A stretch of 64,000 bases of DNA from Cladorhizidae sp. MBARI D1340-BT2 (GCA_028752905.1 JAQNBH010000014.1:4867673-4931672), one strand, 5' to 3'; shown: positions 1 through 12,363, counted from the first letter of the stretch. Notes: generated by a model from the letters alone, not told the origin. Numbers and translations: made by a program.

Positions 1-185
1 ATCCCGATTTTGAGGAACACACCCTTTTGGCCGCATGTGATTTTGGCACAGTGGTACCTATGCAACAATATTAGGAGAGCACAATGAATAGGCTATATTT
101 TGAGTCATATATCAAGGCCATACAGTGAAGTGTGCAGATTCTATGAAGCTCCAAAAGTCGTAACCACAATACGCATTTAATTTTT
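1..185. repeat. Dispersed repeat (family A), arm fragment cut by the window edge
   Basis: The text from 'gattttgaggaac' through 'agtgaagtgtgcagattc' to 'gtaaccacaatacgcattta' closely follows the right arm of the foldback element at 31.75-31.98 kb. Related pieces lie at 23.85-24.01, 25.36-25.55 and 36.69-36.80 kb. No coding sequence is visible. It is a non-autonomous dispersed repeat of unknown class, and its left part lies outside the window. Confidence 0.7.
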
Positions 186-200
186 TTATGCTCTTAAATG

Positions 201-373
201 AACTTTCAGTTGACATAATAACACCTCAATAATCAACTTGAAATTGTGACGTTTCGACTAGATGCTGTAGCATTCATCAGGAATAATTCCTCACGAAGGC
301 TAGAGCATCCGGTCGAAACATCAAGAGAATACAATTTCAAGTAATCGTTGAGAAGGTTATTGTAAACTTTTAA
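201..373. repeat. Head-to-head pair of hammerhead-like repeats (family B)
   Basis: Two diverged copies of one repeat face each other and form an inverted repeat. The left copy (201-290) reads on the minus strand as CTGATGA, a short stem-like stretch, then GAAACGTC. The right copy (about 291-373) carries the same core on the plus strand, with the first box mutated (CACGAAGG) and ending in GAAACATC. Both arms share flanks of the type 'caacttgaaattgt' and 'aactttcagttgacat'. The core layout resembles a hammerhead ribozyme: CUGAUGA, stem II, GAAA. Catalysis is not implied for these decayed copies. Confidence 0.6.
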
Positions 374-2484
374 TGGTATCGTCCTCTAACTTACACAAAG
401 AAAAAATTAACAACCGTAACTTCCATTATGAATGTGTACTATCTCCTATTTCCTATTGCTGCACCAATGGCCAACTCAGTACTTCTCCCCCTACTCCATC
501 ATGATCTCATATTGGCAAGTCTCCTTTGTGAGCATGCAAGCAATTATAGCACTGCCAAGATGACAGGTTGTGTGTGGTATTATGAATGCCTTGATTAAGT
601 CAGTCAGCATCTCAGATGAATTTTCAAAAAAACAACAACCTTAACTCCGCTCTTTTGGGGAAAATAATGCTTGGGAAAACATTTCAGTGACTGCAAAAAT
701 TAGGAAGATATGTAAAGATGAACCTCAACCAAATTCCATGCACTTACAGCTGCACAATTCTAACCAGGTAAACACTTCCGTGCAGCTCCACCAGCTATAA
801 GGTAAATCAACACTTGTGTTTCAACTAGCTGAACTTCACCAATTTTAATCACTGTAAAGGGGCTTTATTAATCAACATTACTTTCCCCCGTACTGCACAC
901 CAGGGTAAATTACCCGAGTTGTCCAATAGTATATGTATATATAATACATGTGATTGTACAATCATAAAGAATCGTGCAAATTCAACCATTTGCCTCGATC
1001 AAGGCCTCTCTATCTTGCTGCCACAGACACCAGGAAAGACACAGAGCAGTCAACTACCTTAGAAGTCATTGAGCCATCTCAATCCAACAGGATAAGAGAT
1101 TGCTCTAATTAACCTTCAACAAAGATGTCTGTGTTCTGATGCTCTTTAAGAGAAGGGCATAGCTGCACTAGTTAAACATTAAAATGATACAACTGTAAGT
1201 AGATGTCATTACACACAATATACTTGGGTACTGGAATGCATGTTATTATTGCATTTGCTAGATTGCTAAGATACCACAGGATGAGTGGGGTGGGAACACA
1301 GCTAACAGGCCAATAGTTGCTCTAACTGGGTCTTCAGATCAAAATATCAAAATCACCATCTTTTAGATCTCCATTTCACATTCCAGCCACGACCGACTCG
1401 ATTCCAGTTCCAACAAGAAATTATAGAATGCAAGATTGAATTGGTTGAGAGGAACAAGGAACATTAATTGGTTTCTAACGATAAATTAGAGAAAGCTCGA
1501 TTGAATTGGTTGAGAGAATATTAAAAGAGCAAGAATATTGATTGGTTTCTAATTGGAAAAAAATTGTGTATTAGAGTATAAATCTACAGAGAAAGGTAAC
1601 CACTTGTTAAATGGAGGATTAAAAAAACATAGTGAAAAAATGTTTGGAAAAAACTAAAATTTCAACTCAACTCATTGAGTGGCTTCTTGCAGCTTAAACT
1701 TAAGTTTGTGCTGCTATTGGCTCCATACACACTTTGAGTCGTATTAGCAAATAGACACACACAAAAACCACTTAATAACCGTGGTAAATATCAGGTATCA
1801 TTATATAACAAGCTTACGTGAGTCTTACCATCTCATTATTACTGATAAAGGCTCAAGTATCTAGTCCAAACATCGCGAGAGTAAAATTCAAGTTGATTAT
1901 TGAGATGGTAATTATTACTACTATTCATTTAAATTAGAGTCATCCATTGTATTTAGGAAAAAAGCGCTTTATCTTTATAATGGTTTCTGTTCACATTTAG
2001 AGACCCTCAAGGCACTTATTGCATAGAATTAAAATCTTCCAGTGAGCATGCCCCTGGAATTTACTACCTCAATTGTTTTTAAATTCTAGTCATTGACTGA
2101 TCTTGGCATGACATTAAGGGGCAACTCTTGGTCTCACACTGCCAGGATAACCGAGGGTCCTACTGTATAATATTCTAATTTGTAACTTAGAATGTATTGC
2201 TATTGTTTTAGTTTTCCTTTACATTATTTAAAAACATCTAAAAACAAAAATATTTCATTTGGACACTACATTCCATCTAGCTAATCAAAATATATATTAT
2301 GTTCTTCATTTGTCATATAGCTAAACCATCAGGTTTCCTTAGTGATATTTTTGTGAGTAAACAACATAACTGCTGTACAGTGCATGTAGCATCCCTCAAG
2401 TTGTTAATGTACACAGGAATGTGTTATAACAACAGTTAACAACCAACATCAATACAAACCTTGCAATTGTTGGCGCTGCTATAT
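374..2484. other. No gene recognised; one degenerate family B repeat copy
   Basis: AT-rich sequence without a credible coding region. At about 1815-1915 there is a decayed family B repeat on the plus strand (ctgataaagg ... ccaaacatc, followed by 'attcaagttgattattgag'). At 1435-1560 two related AT-rich stretches contain 'ttgaattggttgaga'. Nothing else could be identified. Confidence 0.5.
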
Positions 2485-2790
2485 GTACAAGCTGTTATTC
2501 ATTCCTCTGAGGGTGTCCAACAAGGTAACCCTCCAGACCCACTCCTTTTCTACCCTTCACAATCCAAAAGTTAATGAGCCATCTCAAAGCTGGGCTGAAA
2601 GATTTTTACTTGGACGACGAATGCCTAGGGCGTTCAGTCATCAATGATTTTAGGATCTACGAATCAATGGCTTGCGAGGCTGGTCTGCAGCTTAACTGAG
2701 GAAAATGTGAACTCATTAGCCATGTCCCTTGTGTTATTGGTGAGTTGCTGTGTGCAATACCGGGAAAGAGTAGAGCGAGGAAACAGGTTC
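2485..2790 (+). pseudogene. Non-LTR retrotransposon (LINE) reverse transcriptase fragment
   Basis: Translation across one frameshift near 2565 gives a GVQQGNPPDPLLF-type motif, then LMSHLKAGLKDFYLDDE with the RT catalytic YLDD, then an LQLN/KCELI segment. These are the conserved RT blocks around the active site of non-LTR elements. The sequence after KCELI (SHVPCVIG) matches the same position in the minus-strand LINE at 12.6-14.1 kb, so both are probably one family. It has an in-frame stop after LQLN and no other domains. It is a dead, 5'- and 3'-truncated scrap. The following 200 bases, which are unusually CG-containing, are not recognised. Confidence 0.75.
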
Positions 2791-2799
2791 GGCATTGCC

Positions 2800-4870
2800 G
2801 CAGGTCAAAGTTCATGTGCTTAATGCGCATGCGTTGCCGCGCAACTGGAATGGTTTCCAAAAATATTATTGCATGGGTGCAGCTCGCAACTCGACAGCAA
2901 GATACTCTCCTAGGTGACAGGATGTTAACATTGGGCCTGCTGGTAGGATGCGTGTTGATAAGCCCAGAAATTGTATCATGTAAGCCCTTGTAACCAATAA
3001 TAATGTAGCTGTTGCAGCTTACCCCTAGCTATGTGCCCTGGATACGTAGCAATGTTTGTTTGTCAATAAATGATAAACATCTTAGTGATACCATCTTCAG
3101 TACTGCAATAACTGTATTGCTAGATTGTTCTAGCTAGTTATACTTCTGGCCCTATATATATTATTACCATGTGCAAGCCAATAATAATTGGCCTTGGTCA
3201 TATACAAGAGAATTTATGTATTTTCTCCTCTGGTTTTACTACAGTATTTATGGCCAACAGAACAATCACCTTATGGAGTCAACGCATTAGTGTTGTTAAC
3301 CCTCCCACTGGCTTAAGTCCCATATGGCGGGAAATGCAACAAGCACTATTAAATTAATGGTGAAAAATCAACCCTTTGCTTAAAAACCCTAAAATATTAC
3401 AGAAGCAAGCTCTAAGTATTGTTCTATCATATATTAAAATCACACAGCTTAAATAATGACTGTGATTATGACATCAAACTTCGCCTATGGTCTCTCGAAA
3501 AATTATGGCGATCCTTTCTAGCAGAGGTGAAGTTATTGACCATCTTTTTCATGGACATAGTTGAGGTTGTGGTCAGGGCATTGCTTCTGGTCCATTTACT
3601 CTGATAGCCACATCTTCAAGGTGAAGAAATTCCTCGACTTGTTTCGATGAGCAACAGTCCACTATTGGTGACCAAAAGTTGACTGGATGACTTGGCTTTG
3701 TTTTTTATTTATAGCATGTATTCGTGTCTACAATAAAAGGCAAGGAACATTTTTTATATTTTGTAGATATTTACGAGTTGGTTTGTTGCCAAGCAACCAT
3801 AATTTTCTCAACTTGTCAAGTTTCTCCATGGGACTTGATGAATCACTGCTCACCGGTATATACTTCCAATAAAAACTAATTATTACAAAAGCCAGGTTTT
3901 TAACCAAGCATTATAGTGATATTCATATTCATTTGGTTTGTTTCTAAGTAACTAAAATTCATCATATTATTCTTCGACTCAATAGCTATGCGTAACTTGA
4001 AATTCAGTAGGATATGGTCAACTGTTGAAGAACAACAGTTGATGCTTGAAACTTTTTTACTTCCCTCTTATAACGAGATTAACTGGTGTGGTTAGTTGCT
4101 AAGCAGCAAATGTTTGTTAATCAACTCGTTAGCTATTACTTGTTATATGATTGCTAGCGAATATTCTTCATTTCTCATAATTCATGTGAACATCACACAT
4201 TTCTGTCGGGGGAAGGGATCACTTCACTCCTTTTTGGTTTTCTTTGTTCTGTTTCTTTTGTTTGTAGTTGTTATATTTTTGTTCCCACCTTGCCATTCCA
4301 ATTAGCTTCATGCCTCATTAATGTGCATGCAGTTAACCTAGGATAATTTATTCAGCTTTCAAATGAATAGTTTTCCTCCTCCACCTTCCCCCACGACCTT
4401 AAAACACTCTCATCTTCGCTCTCTAGCTCAATGTACTGAGGAAACATATATTTATCCTCTATTGTGGTGTTACTATAAAAACAACTTGAAAATGGACAAT
4501 GGCTAATAAGAATTCAAAGTTTCAAAACTAGGTTGCTCTAACTAGAGAACTATGGTTTTGCTCATTCCAATATCTGGACCGTATCTTAGGCTGTTTCCTG
4601 TTGCCTGAACCCCCCACCACACACACACTTAGAATTACCTACAATTAATTTGCACTTATAGCAAAAATGTATGACCTGGTGAGTCAGCACTCTTTCACAT
4701 GTAACAAAAGGAATGATCATGAGTAAAAGACAGCAGCCATCTTTGTTGAATTTCGGCTTGAAAAGGCAGAGCAAGAGGATGAAACAGGTAAAATAGCTGG
4801 CTGTAGTGTCAGGATAACCTAATCCTTATTTTAGTCAATATGATCCAATAGCTGACAAGGTGCAGTCTAG
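2800..4870. other. No gene recognised
   Basis: AT-rich non-coding sequence on both strands. Short open frames of 60-70 codons show no family signature. A stretch near 3400-3560 faintly resembles the tail of a LINE RT, but this is too weak to call. Confidence 0.4.
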
Positions 4871-4879
4871 TCTTGAAGT

Positions 4880-6110
4880 TCTTAAACTTGATCTTAATGA
4901 CCTTCATGGACAAGGTTATGATGAAGTTGTCAGCATGTCTCGTAAGTACCACAGGACTGCAGCAATCATTTGAGATAATTTTCCCAAGGCATTGCATGTC
5001 CATTGTTTTACTGCACTTAATTCATGTGTAGTTGCTGCCAGCAGTGTACAGGTAATTCGTAACAAGTATGGAACAGTTACAGAGGTGTGCCTTCTATTCT
5101 TCTAAATGGCAACAGGAATTAGAAAAACACATTGCAAATTTAAGTGGTCCAAACACTAGAAAAAAACTAGTTAATGTAACCCGTTGGGTTGCTCGGATAA
5201 AGGGATTTGAGAAATGTTGCCAGCAGTTATTAATACTTTTGAAGGGATCAGCACAATGCCAGGTTGGACTGCTGAGTCTCAAGAAAGAAGCCACACTTTT
5301 GCTTGCCATTACTCGATTTCAGTTCTTGATAGCCATGGAAGTAACATGTGCTGGGGTCAGGTTTCATTAAGGGCCTAACAGTTTCTTTGCAAGGGCCATA
5401 GGATGTTTGTGCAGCATACAATAAAATTGTGACTGTTTAAGGAGGCCTTGAAGGAAGTTCGTAGTGGAGTTGACAAGCATCATAAGAAATGTTGTGACTC
5501 AGCAGTGTTGCTTGGTAGAGAAATCAATGCATCACAACCTTTTCTTCCATGGAGATATGTTAAACAGACCCATCGACAAAACATGCCTTCAAGTACACCT
5601 GAGGAGACTACAGGAGAGCAATAGCAATACCTTTTCTGGATGAAATGATAACTCATCTAAACACCAGATTTTCATAAATTCAGTGCAAGCTCATGAATGG
5701 CTTAGGTATTGTTCCCGCTGTCTTTATGGAAAGTGATTTGGCCACAATGTTTCTGGTAGAAGACCTTACAGAATATTACACAGATGATCTTCCAAGTCCT
5801 ACAAACAGCAAGAGATGAGGGGGGGAGGGGGGAAATGGAAATATGTTGAAAAAAGTGATCTTCCCAGAATCTCTCGCCCTCACCAACAAGTCTGTTTCTC
5901 AACATTCACACACTTCTATGCAGTAATCTGCACATTGCGAGTCACCAGTTGTGAATGTGAATGCAGCAATAGTGTGTGCCTCAAAACCTATATGCGTTCT
6001 ACAGAGAATCACTGGTATAGCTCTTGTGCATATCCACTATGGAATGGAACTAAATTTAGATGAAATAATAAATATTTTTGCTGGGCAGAATCCATGAAGA
6101 ATGCTTCTTA
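4880..6110 (+). pseudogene. hAT-family transposase pseudogene (ZMYM1/DUF4371-like, C-terminal half)
   Basis: Several frames joined by frameshifts give a recognisable hAT transposase. The order is LDLNDLHGQGYDEVVSMS (4883 onward), FPKALHVHCFTALN, then 5068-5370 with QQELEKHIANLSG and a TRWVARIKGFE motif. Next come KEVRSGVDKHHKK and LGREINASQPFLP, then FMESDLATMFLVEDL near 5725-5790. The C-terminal dimerisation region (TLRVTSCECECSNSV, LKTYMRST) is at 5930-6005, with LVHIHYGMELNLDEIINIF at 6030-6085. hAT transposases excise and insert DNA elements by cut-and-paste. The copy has several frameshifts and stops and is inactive. No terminal inverted repeats were identified. Confidence 0.85.
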
Positions 6111-6521
6111 TAGATGTACTAAATAGCGACTCAAACAAGTTCTTATTTTCATTTTTGTTTTATTGCACTGATATTGCACTGATATTGCAACTTCATTCAA
6201 AATGAATAATATTATTTAGCTGAAACTTCATTCACAATTGTATATTACGTCTTATTTGGAAACACCCCCTTTACAAATGCTGGGTACAGCCCTGAATATG
6301 TACATACTGTCTTTGTCAAGGCATATGCTGTTATGTTCTACTGATCTGGTGGCAGGTCATTTAATCTCATGCAGTGTATAAACATGCATTCTAATGAAAG
6401 CAGTATATATAGTTTCAAGTCACAGGATGAATTGAGAATTTTAAATCACATTGTGACTATAATAATATTTATGGTGGCTTTCATTCGTATGTCATGTAGA
6501 GAAATGTTCACACACCGGTAG

Positions 6522-6623
6522 TGGTGTGTGTGTGTGTGTGTGTGTGTGAGTGTGTGTTGTGTTTTGTTTGTTATGTGTTTTGTTTGTCTTTATTGTGTGT
6601 TGTGTTGTGGTGTGTGTGTGTCA
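6522..6623. repeat. (TG)n microsatellite with interruptions
   Basis: A TG dinucleotide run at 6522-6556 is followed by TG-rich text with interspersed TTTG and GTTG up to 6621. The valine/cysteine-rich open frames across it are repeat artefacts. Confidence 0.9.
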
Positions 6624-6624
6624 G

Positions 6625-8085
6625 GATATGCAGTAGCACTCCCTGGCATAAGCTACCAATTATCAGCATCCTCAATTATCGGCACCATGGTGGCACCAAT
6701 TATCTGCATACTCATGTCACTCATAATAAATTATGACAAAGTTAATGGCAATTTTCTGCATTTGCTAACATCGAGAAGCAGCTCTACCAGTTCCTATGTT
6801 GCTGTATGTCGGACAGGGCTTCTAGTTTATTTTTGCTTGATTGCTCACCAAGTTTATTGGACTAGCATTTGTTTCTGGTTAGATTGCTAGTTGTACTGAC
6901 AAGAGCTGTAAATGGTACAGGACTACTTGCTTGTTTCATGGGACTGGCTGACTAGATAAATAGTTATGTTATCCAGCTAGCTAGTTACACGTGTTTTTTT
7001 CTCTATAAGGATGTCACAGGGTAGGAAGAAGAGGTCAGGATCAAGTCTGCTACTCCTTTGTTGACCACATCCAAGAACTTGAAATGAAAGGAAATGCTCA
7101 AATGTGTCTTGCAAGATAGCAGTTAAGGATGGTAGACCTCTTCTGCATGCAGCCACTGCGCATGGAGAGCCTAGGTCCACTCTATAGTACAGATTTCTTG
7201 GCAAGGTTACGTATTAACTGCTATTGAGGAGACTGAACTTGGTACTTGGTCGATTCAACCAGGTAGTTGGCAAGATCGGATGAGGCAAAACTAGAACATG
7301 GATAAAGAGCAGGGCAGAATCTTGCCAGATTCTTTCTTGAGCAACAGTCACAGAGCTGTGCTATGAAAAGGAAATGCTACAGCTCATGTGTACATAATGG
7401 CTAATTGTGAAAGACTTGACAATTAGCTAGCTACTTTAAATTCCTGAAAGATGTAGCCACTGGAAGAAAACAGCCTAATGGACTAACCTGGGCATACTTA
7501 GCTGTGCATGGGCTATGTTTTCCTGCTGTCATTTGTTGCATGAACAACTCTAATCTATGTCTCTGATGGAAGAGATTATTTTCTACTGTGTTGGCATGCT
7601 ATTGTTGTTGTGGATCTCATTTCTCTTAATGTTTGTTTTAATAATAAAAATACTTTGTTTTGGTGATAGATTTATCATGTTTACAACATCAGGTGTGAAG
7701 ATGCTATCAGTATTTAAAAGTTATATTGTGTATTATAGGCCTGAAAATATAAAGTACTATGGATCTGTTAGGGACCAAATAAAAATATGAGCACCACACA
7801 GTGCTGGCAGTGCAACCTCACTGACCTGGACAGTGTTGGACCAAGAGATGCCCATAACTTTGAAATGGCCCATAACTCTGGAATTTGTATCATGAAATAC
7901 ATGTATTTGTGGCTAAACACTAGTCATGTACACATCAAGAGGTGTAATGGGTCAGTGTCAGAATGGCCTTCAAGCCACTTCAAAGCAGTCTGAAATGCAT
8001 CAACTTCACTTCCATCCTTCGAATCATGCACATCGATATTAGGTTCTTGTGGACAGGCGATGGTTGTAATGCAAAACACGCCCCC

Positions 8086-8116
<31 letters not shown>

Positions 8117-9884
8117 GCCTATATGGATATGTATGCAGTGCCGGTAATAGGCACAAATGCAACAAGTGGTATTTTAGTACGGTGGACTCTGACCTTTGAG
8201 CAAGGTTATTTCCTGGGATTGTAAGCTGTGGATATGTTCACTTCCAGTGCAAGAATCAACTTCCTGATGGCACCTGTTATATATGTGGGACCATTCAGCT
8301 TACGCATATGGCATTGATTTGATCCCTTACTCTATTTAAAAATGGTGGATGCCAAAAGCAAACAAAACAAAAAGCTCTATCTCAGCTAACACTTGCTTTG
8401 ACAGCTTCTTAGCACTCTGTATAGTGGTCCAGCCATTTTCAAGGCAGTAAACCAGCAGGCCAAAGAAATGCTATAAACTATGAAATTAGTCTTCAAAGAC
8501 CTTCCGCGTTTCCCCCAACCTCTGGACTTAAATCAACTCATAACAAATTTAGTTCTAAGACACTCCAGGTGTTCCGATACCTTGTAATAACCAATACTTT
8601 TTCAGTTAGTTAAGTAAAAAGTGATAATAAGATTGTCAGCATAATAAACTCGCCTACACAATTGCCTGGCTGAGCTATTCAGCAGCTGCTATACATTGCT
8701 GCTGCAAGGAAGTAAATGGTCAATTGATTTAGGGTAATCTACTTGTGACCCATGCAATGCACGTGCTTAATGTGATATTGTATAATATCTGCTATGATTG
8801 CTTCGTTACTTCATTTATTCATTGACTATAATAGTTATAGAGAGGAAACAAGAATAACAATAAAATTAAAAAAGAAGCTAGTCCAATCAGAAAAGACAGG
8901 GTTGTGACAATCATGTCCAACCTGTCCAACCTGTCCACAAAGTTTGTCACAAGGTACCAACAAGGTTGTGATGAGCTAGAACTGCTTGGAATAGTCTCGG
9001 TTTTGACACGAGCTTTGGATATGTCATAGATAATCGCAAGGTTGTGACAAGCTTGCAACAAGCTTTAGTGCTACTACAAATAACCTTGGATGACATGATT
9101 TCAGTCTAGGATGTAACAAAATTATACCAAGGTTGTAATGGGTTGTGACATGGTCAAGCATAGATCTTTTGCTACGACCTCGACTCAAGGTTATTTGTGG
9201 TTGTTAGAAACTTGACCATGCACTTCAAAAGTAATTATAATTAGTCTGGAAAGAATATCATTTCTACGCTACACAAGAGAAATGTGAATCCAATGAATTT
9301 TGAAAAATTGTCAAGTTAGTGAGATCCCACTTATTTCACTTCACTTTTTTCTGCCGCATACTCACCTATAGTTGGCTTATCACAATCATGATCATGGGAA
9401 TCCCCTCAAATTTAGACTAAATGAAGCCTGTAAATCCTATGTAGGCAAAGTGTGATGACCCACAGGCCATTTGCAGCCACATTGGCTCATTCTGTGCAGC
9501 TATGGCCCACGATCATAAATAATGGAAAATTAATCGTCATCCCAACAACGATAAGTTTTAACTTGAGGAAATATCAAGAATTTGCTAACTAAATCTGATG
9601 TGATGATTATTGTTACAGTAGTTATGATTTTATGAAAATTCACATTCTTATGACATTTGAACTTTTTTAATTCAGTTTTTATGCTTGAAGTATGACTTTT
9701 TGTTGTTTTTCACACTGATCGGCATTTAAACGCATTTCATTCCAATGATCGGTGATTTAATATGGTTGAGTTTGTAATTTCATGAACATTGTACTCTGCT
9801 CAGCAATTTGGAAATAAGACAGCCCAATCATAATGTGAATTCTTTTTTTAAAATTGAGTGTGTCCTTGTTTGTGTTTTCTCAAT
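6625..9884. other. No gene recognised; poly-C tract and scattered short repeats
   Basis: Both strands were read without finding a supported gene. A pure C run of 29 bases lies at 8088-8116. From about 8930 to 9150 the motif 'aaggttgtgacaa' recurs loosely. Frames at 6977-7204 and 8819-9061 show no family features. Confidence 0.4.
8088..8116. repeat. Homopolymer C tract (29 bases)
   Basis: An uninterrupted run of C follows 'cgcccccaa'. The proline/glycine-rich frames across it are artefacts. The length may be inexact because homopolymers are error-prone in sequencing. Confidence 0.95.
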
Positions 9885-10165
9885 GTTTGAGAGAGATGTA
9901 TGTAGGCCTAGGCTTGTGCCATTCCATTGCAAATGTTTATATGTAGGCCTAGGCTTGTTATGAAAATGTTTATGTGTAGGCCTAGGCTTGTGCGCAAATG
10001 TTTATATGTAGGCCTAGGCTTGTTGCATGAAAATGTTTATGTGTATAGGCCTAGACTTGTACCATTGCATGCAAATGTTTATATGTAGGCCTAGACTTGT
10101 GCCATTGCATGTCAATGTTTATATGTAGGCCTAGACTTGTGCCATTGCATGCAAATGTTTATATA
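9885..10165. repeat. Minisatellite, 32-40 bp unit with TAGGCCTAG palindrome, 7 copies
   Basis: TAGGCCTAG (or TAGGCCTAGA) occurs at about 9903, 9943, 9977, 10009, 10046, 10086 and 10126, each within 'tgtttatatgtaggcctaggcttgtgcc'-like units. Spacings are 40, 34, 32, 37, 40 and 40 bases. A (TA)n run at 10162-10174 ends the array. It lies about 110 bases upstream of the SRCR exon acceptor, inside the predicted intron. Confidence 0.9.
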
Positions 10166-10280
10166 TATATATACAGTGTATACTTGCATGCAATGCCAAA
10201 GCAATATATAGCAACACACATAACATATAATACCCCATGTTGTGATGCATTACTATCATCTTCTCTGACCCAAATAACAG

Positions 10281-10476
10281 CTCTGCACTCTAACCCAAGT
10301 GAAAGTTCTCAAACTGGAGACATATGCTTGGTAGGAGATTCAGGCGATGGACAAGGGGTAGTGGAGATATACACCAACTTGGGCTGGAGCACTATTTGTC
10401 CTGACGATAGTTGGACAGATGACAATGCAAATGTTAACTGCCAGCTGTTAGGCTATGAGTCTGGCATGGCTACAAG
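10281..10476 (+). CDS. SRCR-domain exon (N-terminal half of one domain)
   Basis: The exon encodes a leader (ALHSNPSESSQTG) and then the first half of a scavenger receptor cysteine-rich domain. It contains ICLVGDSGDGQGVVEIY, GWSTICPDDSW and DDNANVNCQLLGYESG. In SRCR domains these positions carry the Val-Glu-Val strand, the first conserved Cys, the DD/W segment, and the C-x-x-LGY box. A plausible acceptor (tgacccaaataacag) precedes it in phase 1, and a donor (acaag/gtgggt) follows. Splitting an SRCR domain over two exons is typical of group A domains. SRCR proteins are secreted or membrane receptors and are greatly expanded in sponges. The exon with the second half of the domain was not found nearby, so this is either part of a larger gene or a stranded exon. 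The exon edges are inferred from splice consensus. Confidence 0.7.
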
Positions 10477-10559
10477 GTGGGTTCAGTTAATTATTTTATC
10501 ATTCAGTAAGGTAATGGCAAGCTATTATAGGGTGGGTCAGGTATGGTTATGGTGAATAA

Positions 10560-11140
10560 AAGATAACATAACCATAAGAGCAAACATTTCTGTGGTAGTT
10601 CCTCAAATAAAATGGTGTGGTCTGCAGCTGTGATTGTATAATTGATATAATGTACAGGTTTTGAACCAAGTTTTAAATCACCAACCATAAATTTCGCCTG
10701 TCTAAACAGTGCATATAGTTATGATATTTCACCTGGAAATGTACAGTTGGAACAACATGAAGCTGTTCATAGAACCCTAATCCCACACTTCATGGGAGTA
10801 AAGGAACTATCTATAGCACAATGTCTTTATAGATAATTGGTCAAAACTTGAAAAGTAGTCAAATGGCCTATGTCTGACCTTGGATTGCAACACTTTTTGT
10901 TGGCGATCGGCTTGGCTCCACCCTAGACTTGCAGAAGTGCTGCCACTGCTTGATTACACAAGCTTCTAGCAAGATATTCCCAATATTGGATCTATTACAG
11001 CCAATAGTAGACAACTCTACACCAACAGAAATCTGCACTCAACTCCACCAGCTTGCTCTGTGCTGGCTTGTCTCAAATGGAAAATTTCCAAGAATTCCAG
11101 AGTTATAAACAACAGAGATCTGAATTGACTGGCCAACTGA
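10560..11140. other. No gene recognised (possible intron or Penelope flank)
   Basis: No continuation of the SRCR domain was found on the plus strand here. The last 150 bases may be decayed 5' sequence of the Penelope-like element that follows. Confidence 0.35.
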
Positions 11141-11149
11141 TATTTTGAG

Positions 11150-12350
11150 AAGATAAGTGCCAAAGAGTCTATCTCTGATGGATACCATAGCAGAGATAAC
11201 CCATAAGCTGGAGGATAACAAGGACATGAGCTTTGAGGAAGTATTTCTGAACCGTTTGGAATTGTACCTGAAATCCACCTACTTCAGGTATAAAAGAAAA
11301 TGGTTGGTATTATGGGTTTTCTGTGAACGGTTGTAGTTAGCCTTCCATCCTCCTTCCTGTGTAGGTAGCAGTCCAAAGGACAACGATCCAGCTCCATGGT
11401 AAACTTTATAGATGGCCTGATGTTGTTCAGAATGGTCAACTCCTGCTCACTTCCCTTCTTCACAATGCAGAAGGTATCATCCACATAACTCTTCCAAACC
11501 CTTGGCTTCAGTGGGGCAGTTGTGAGTGCCAATTCCTCAAAGAATTCCATATAAAGGTTGGCTATCACTGCAGATACTGGATAGCCCATTGCTGCGCACG
11601 ATTCTTCTCCACTTGCCTTGATTATAGATCATATTATCCTATCCATGTCAGAAGAGGAGTGGTGAAGAGCTTGTATGTTAGAGCCAGAAGAGTAGTGACT
11701 GATAAGGAGGATCTTTGGAAGGAAGCACATCACTTGAATAAGGTCTTTAGAGAACAGTTATCCACAAGCCTTCATCAACCTTTCATCTGCAGATACATCT
11801 AAATGCAGAAATACACCAGTACAAGTAATGAGATCTAAAAAGAAAGATCCCATGTTAGTGATTCCTTATGCAGCAGGGATGAGTGAAGATATTAGGAGTG
11901 TCTGCAGGAAGTTCAACATCAAAGTCGTCTTCAGGTCGAAAAGAAATCTGAGGACACAACTTAGCAGAGCGAAGGATGTTTTACCAGCTAATATTGCACT
12001 CATGTGTTGTGTTCCGTATCCGTTGTAGCTGTGGGAAATACTACATAGGGGAAACCATCAGAAGACTGGAGATCAGAGTGAAAGAACATCAAGATACCTG
12101 TAGAAAGTGTAATAAAAAGAAGTCTGCAATAATTATTGCTGAGCATGCATGGGATAATGATCATCCTATTTTTGGGAGGAAGCCACCATCTTGGACTAGC
12201 AGTAGACGGAAGGGACTGCTAATGAAGGAGGCATTGCACATCAGCCTAGCACCAAAGTGTGAGCGGTTCAATCTAGACTGTGGAATGGACTTGCCTGGCT
12301 GCTGGGGAACTACTCTGAAGAGCCTAAACTTGAAGCCACGACCACCATAA
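11150..12350 (+). mobile_element. Penelope-like retroelement, decayed, with inverted RT core
   Basis: On the plus strand, IAEITHKLEDNKDMSFEEV and LYLKSTYFRY (11,190-11,285) match the finger region just before the Penelope RT core. The core itself is on the minus strand at about 11,285-11,620: SGEESCAAMGYPVSAVIANL, then YVDDTF (catalytic), then VHRKP. The plus strand then resumes with VKSLYVRARRVV-like text, RSKKKDPMLVIPYAAG and RNLRTQLSRAKDVLP. After a frameshift near 12,015 comes the GIY-YIG endonuclease (CGKYYIGETIRRLEIRVKEH, then IAEHAWDNDHPIF), ending in a stop at 12,348. Penelope-like elements copy RNA into DNA at endonuclease-nicked sites. Frameshifts and the inversion make this copy inactive. 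Confidence 0.9.
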
Positions 12351-12354
12351 TTAC

Positions 12355-12363
12355 TCTTATTTT

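Noticed and set aside
6521..6890. Cys/Val-rich 71- and 120-aa frames
   Set aside because: They begin inside a TG microsatellite and have no domain.
7963..8199. Proline-rich and glycine-rich frames
   Set aside because: Caused by the 29-base C tract.
10097..10280. N-terminal part of the 152-aa frame upstream of the SRCR segment
   Set aside because: It runs through the TAGGCCTAG minisatellite and a TA run and is followed by a good splice acceptor. It is most likely intron.
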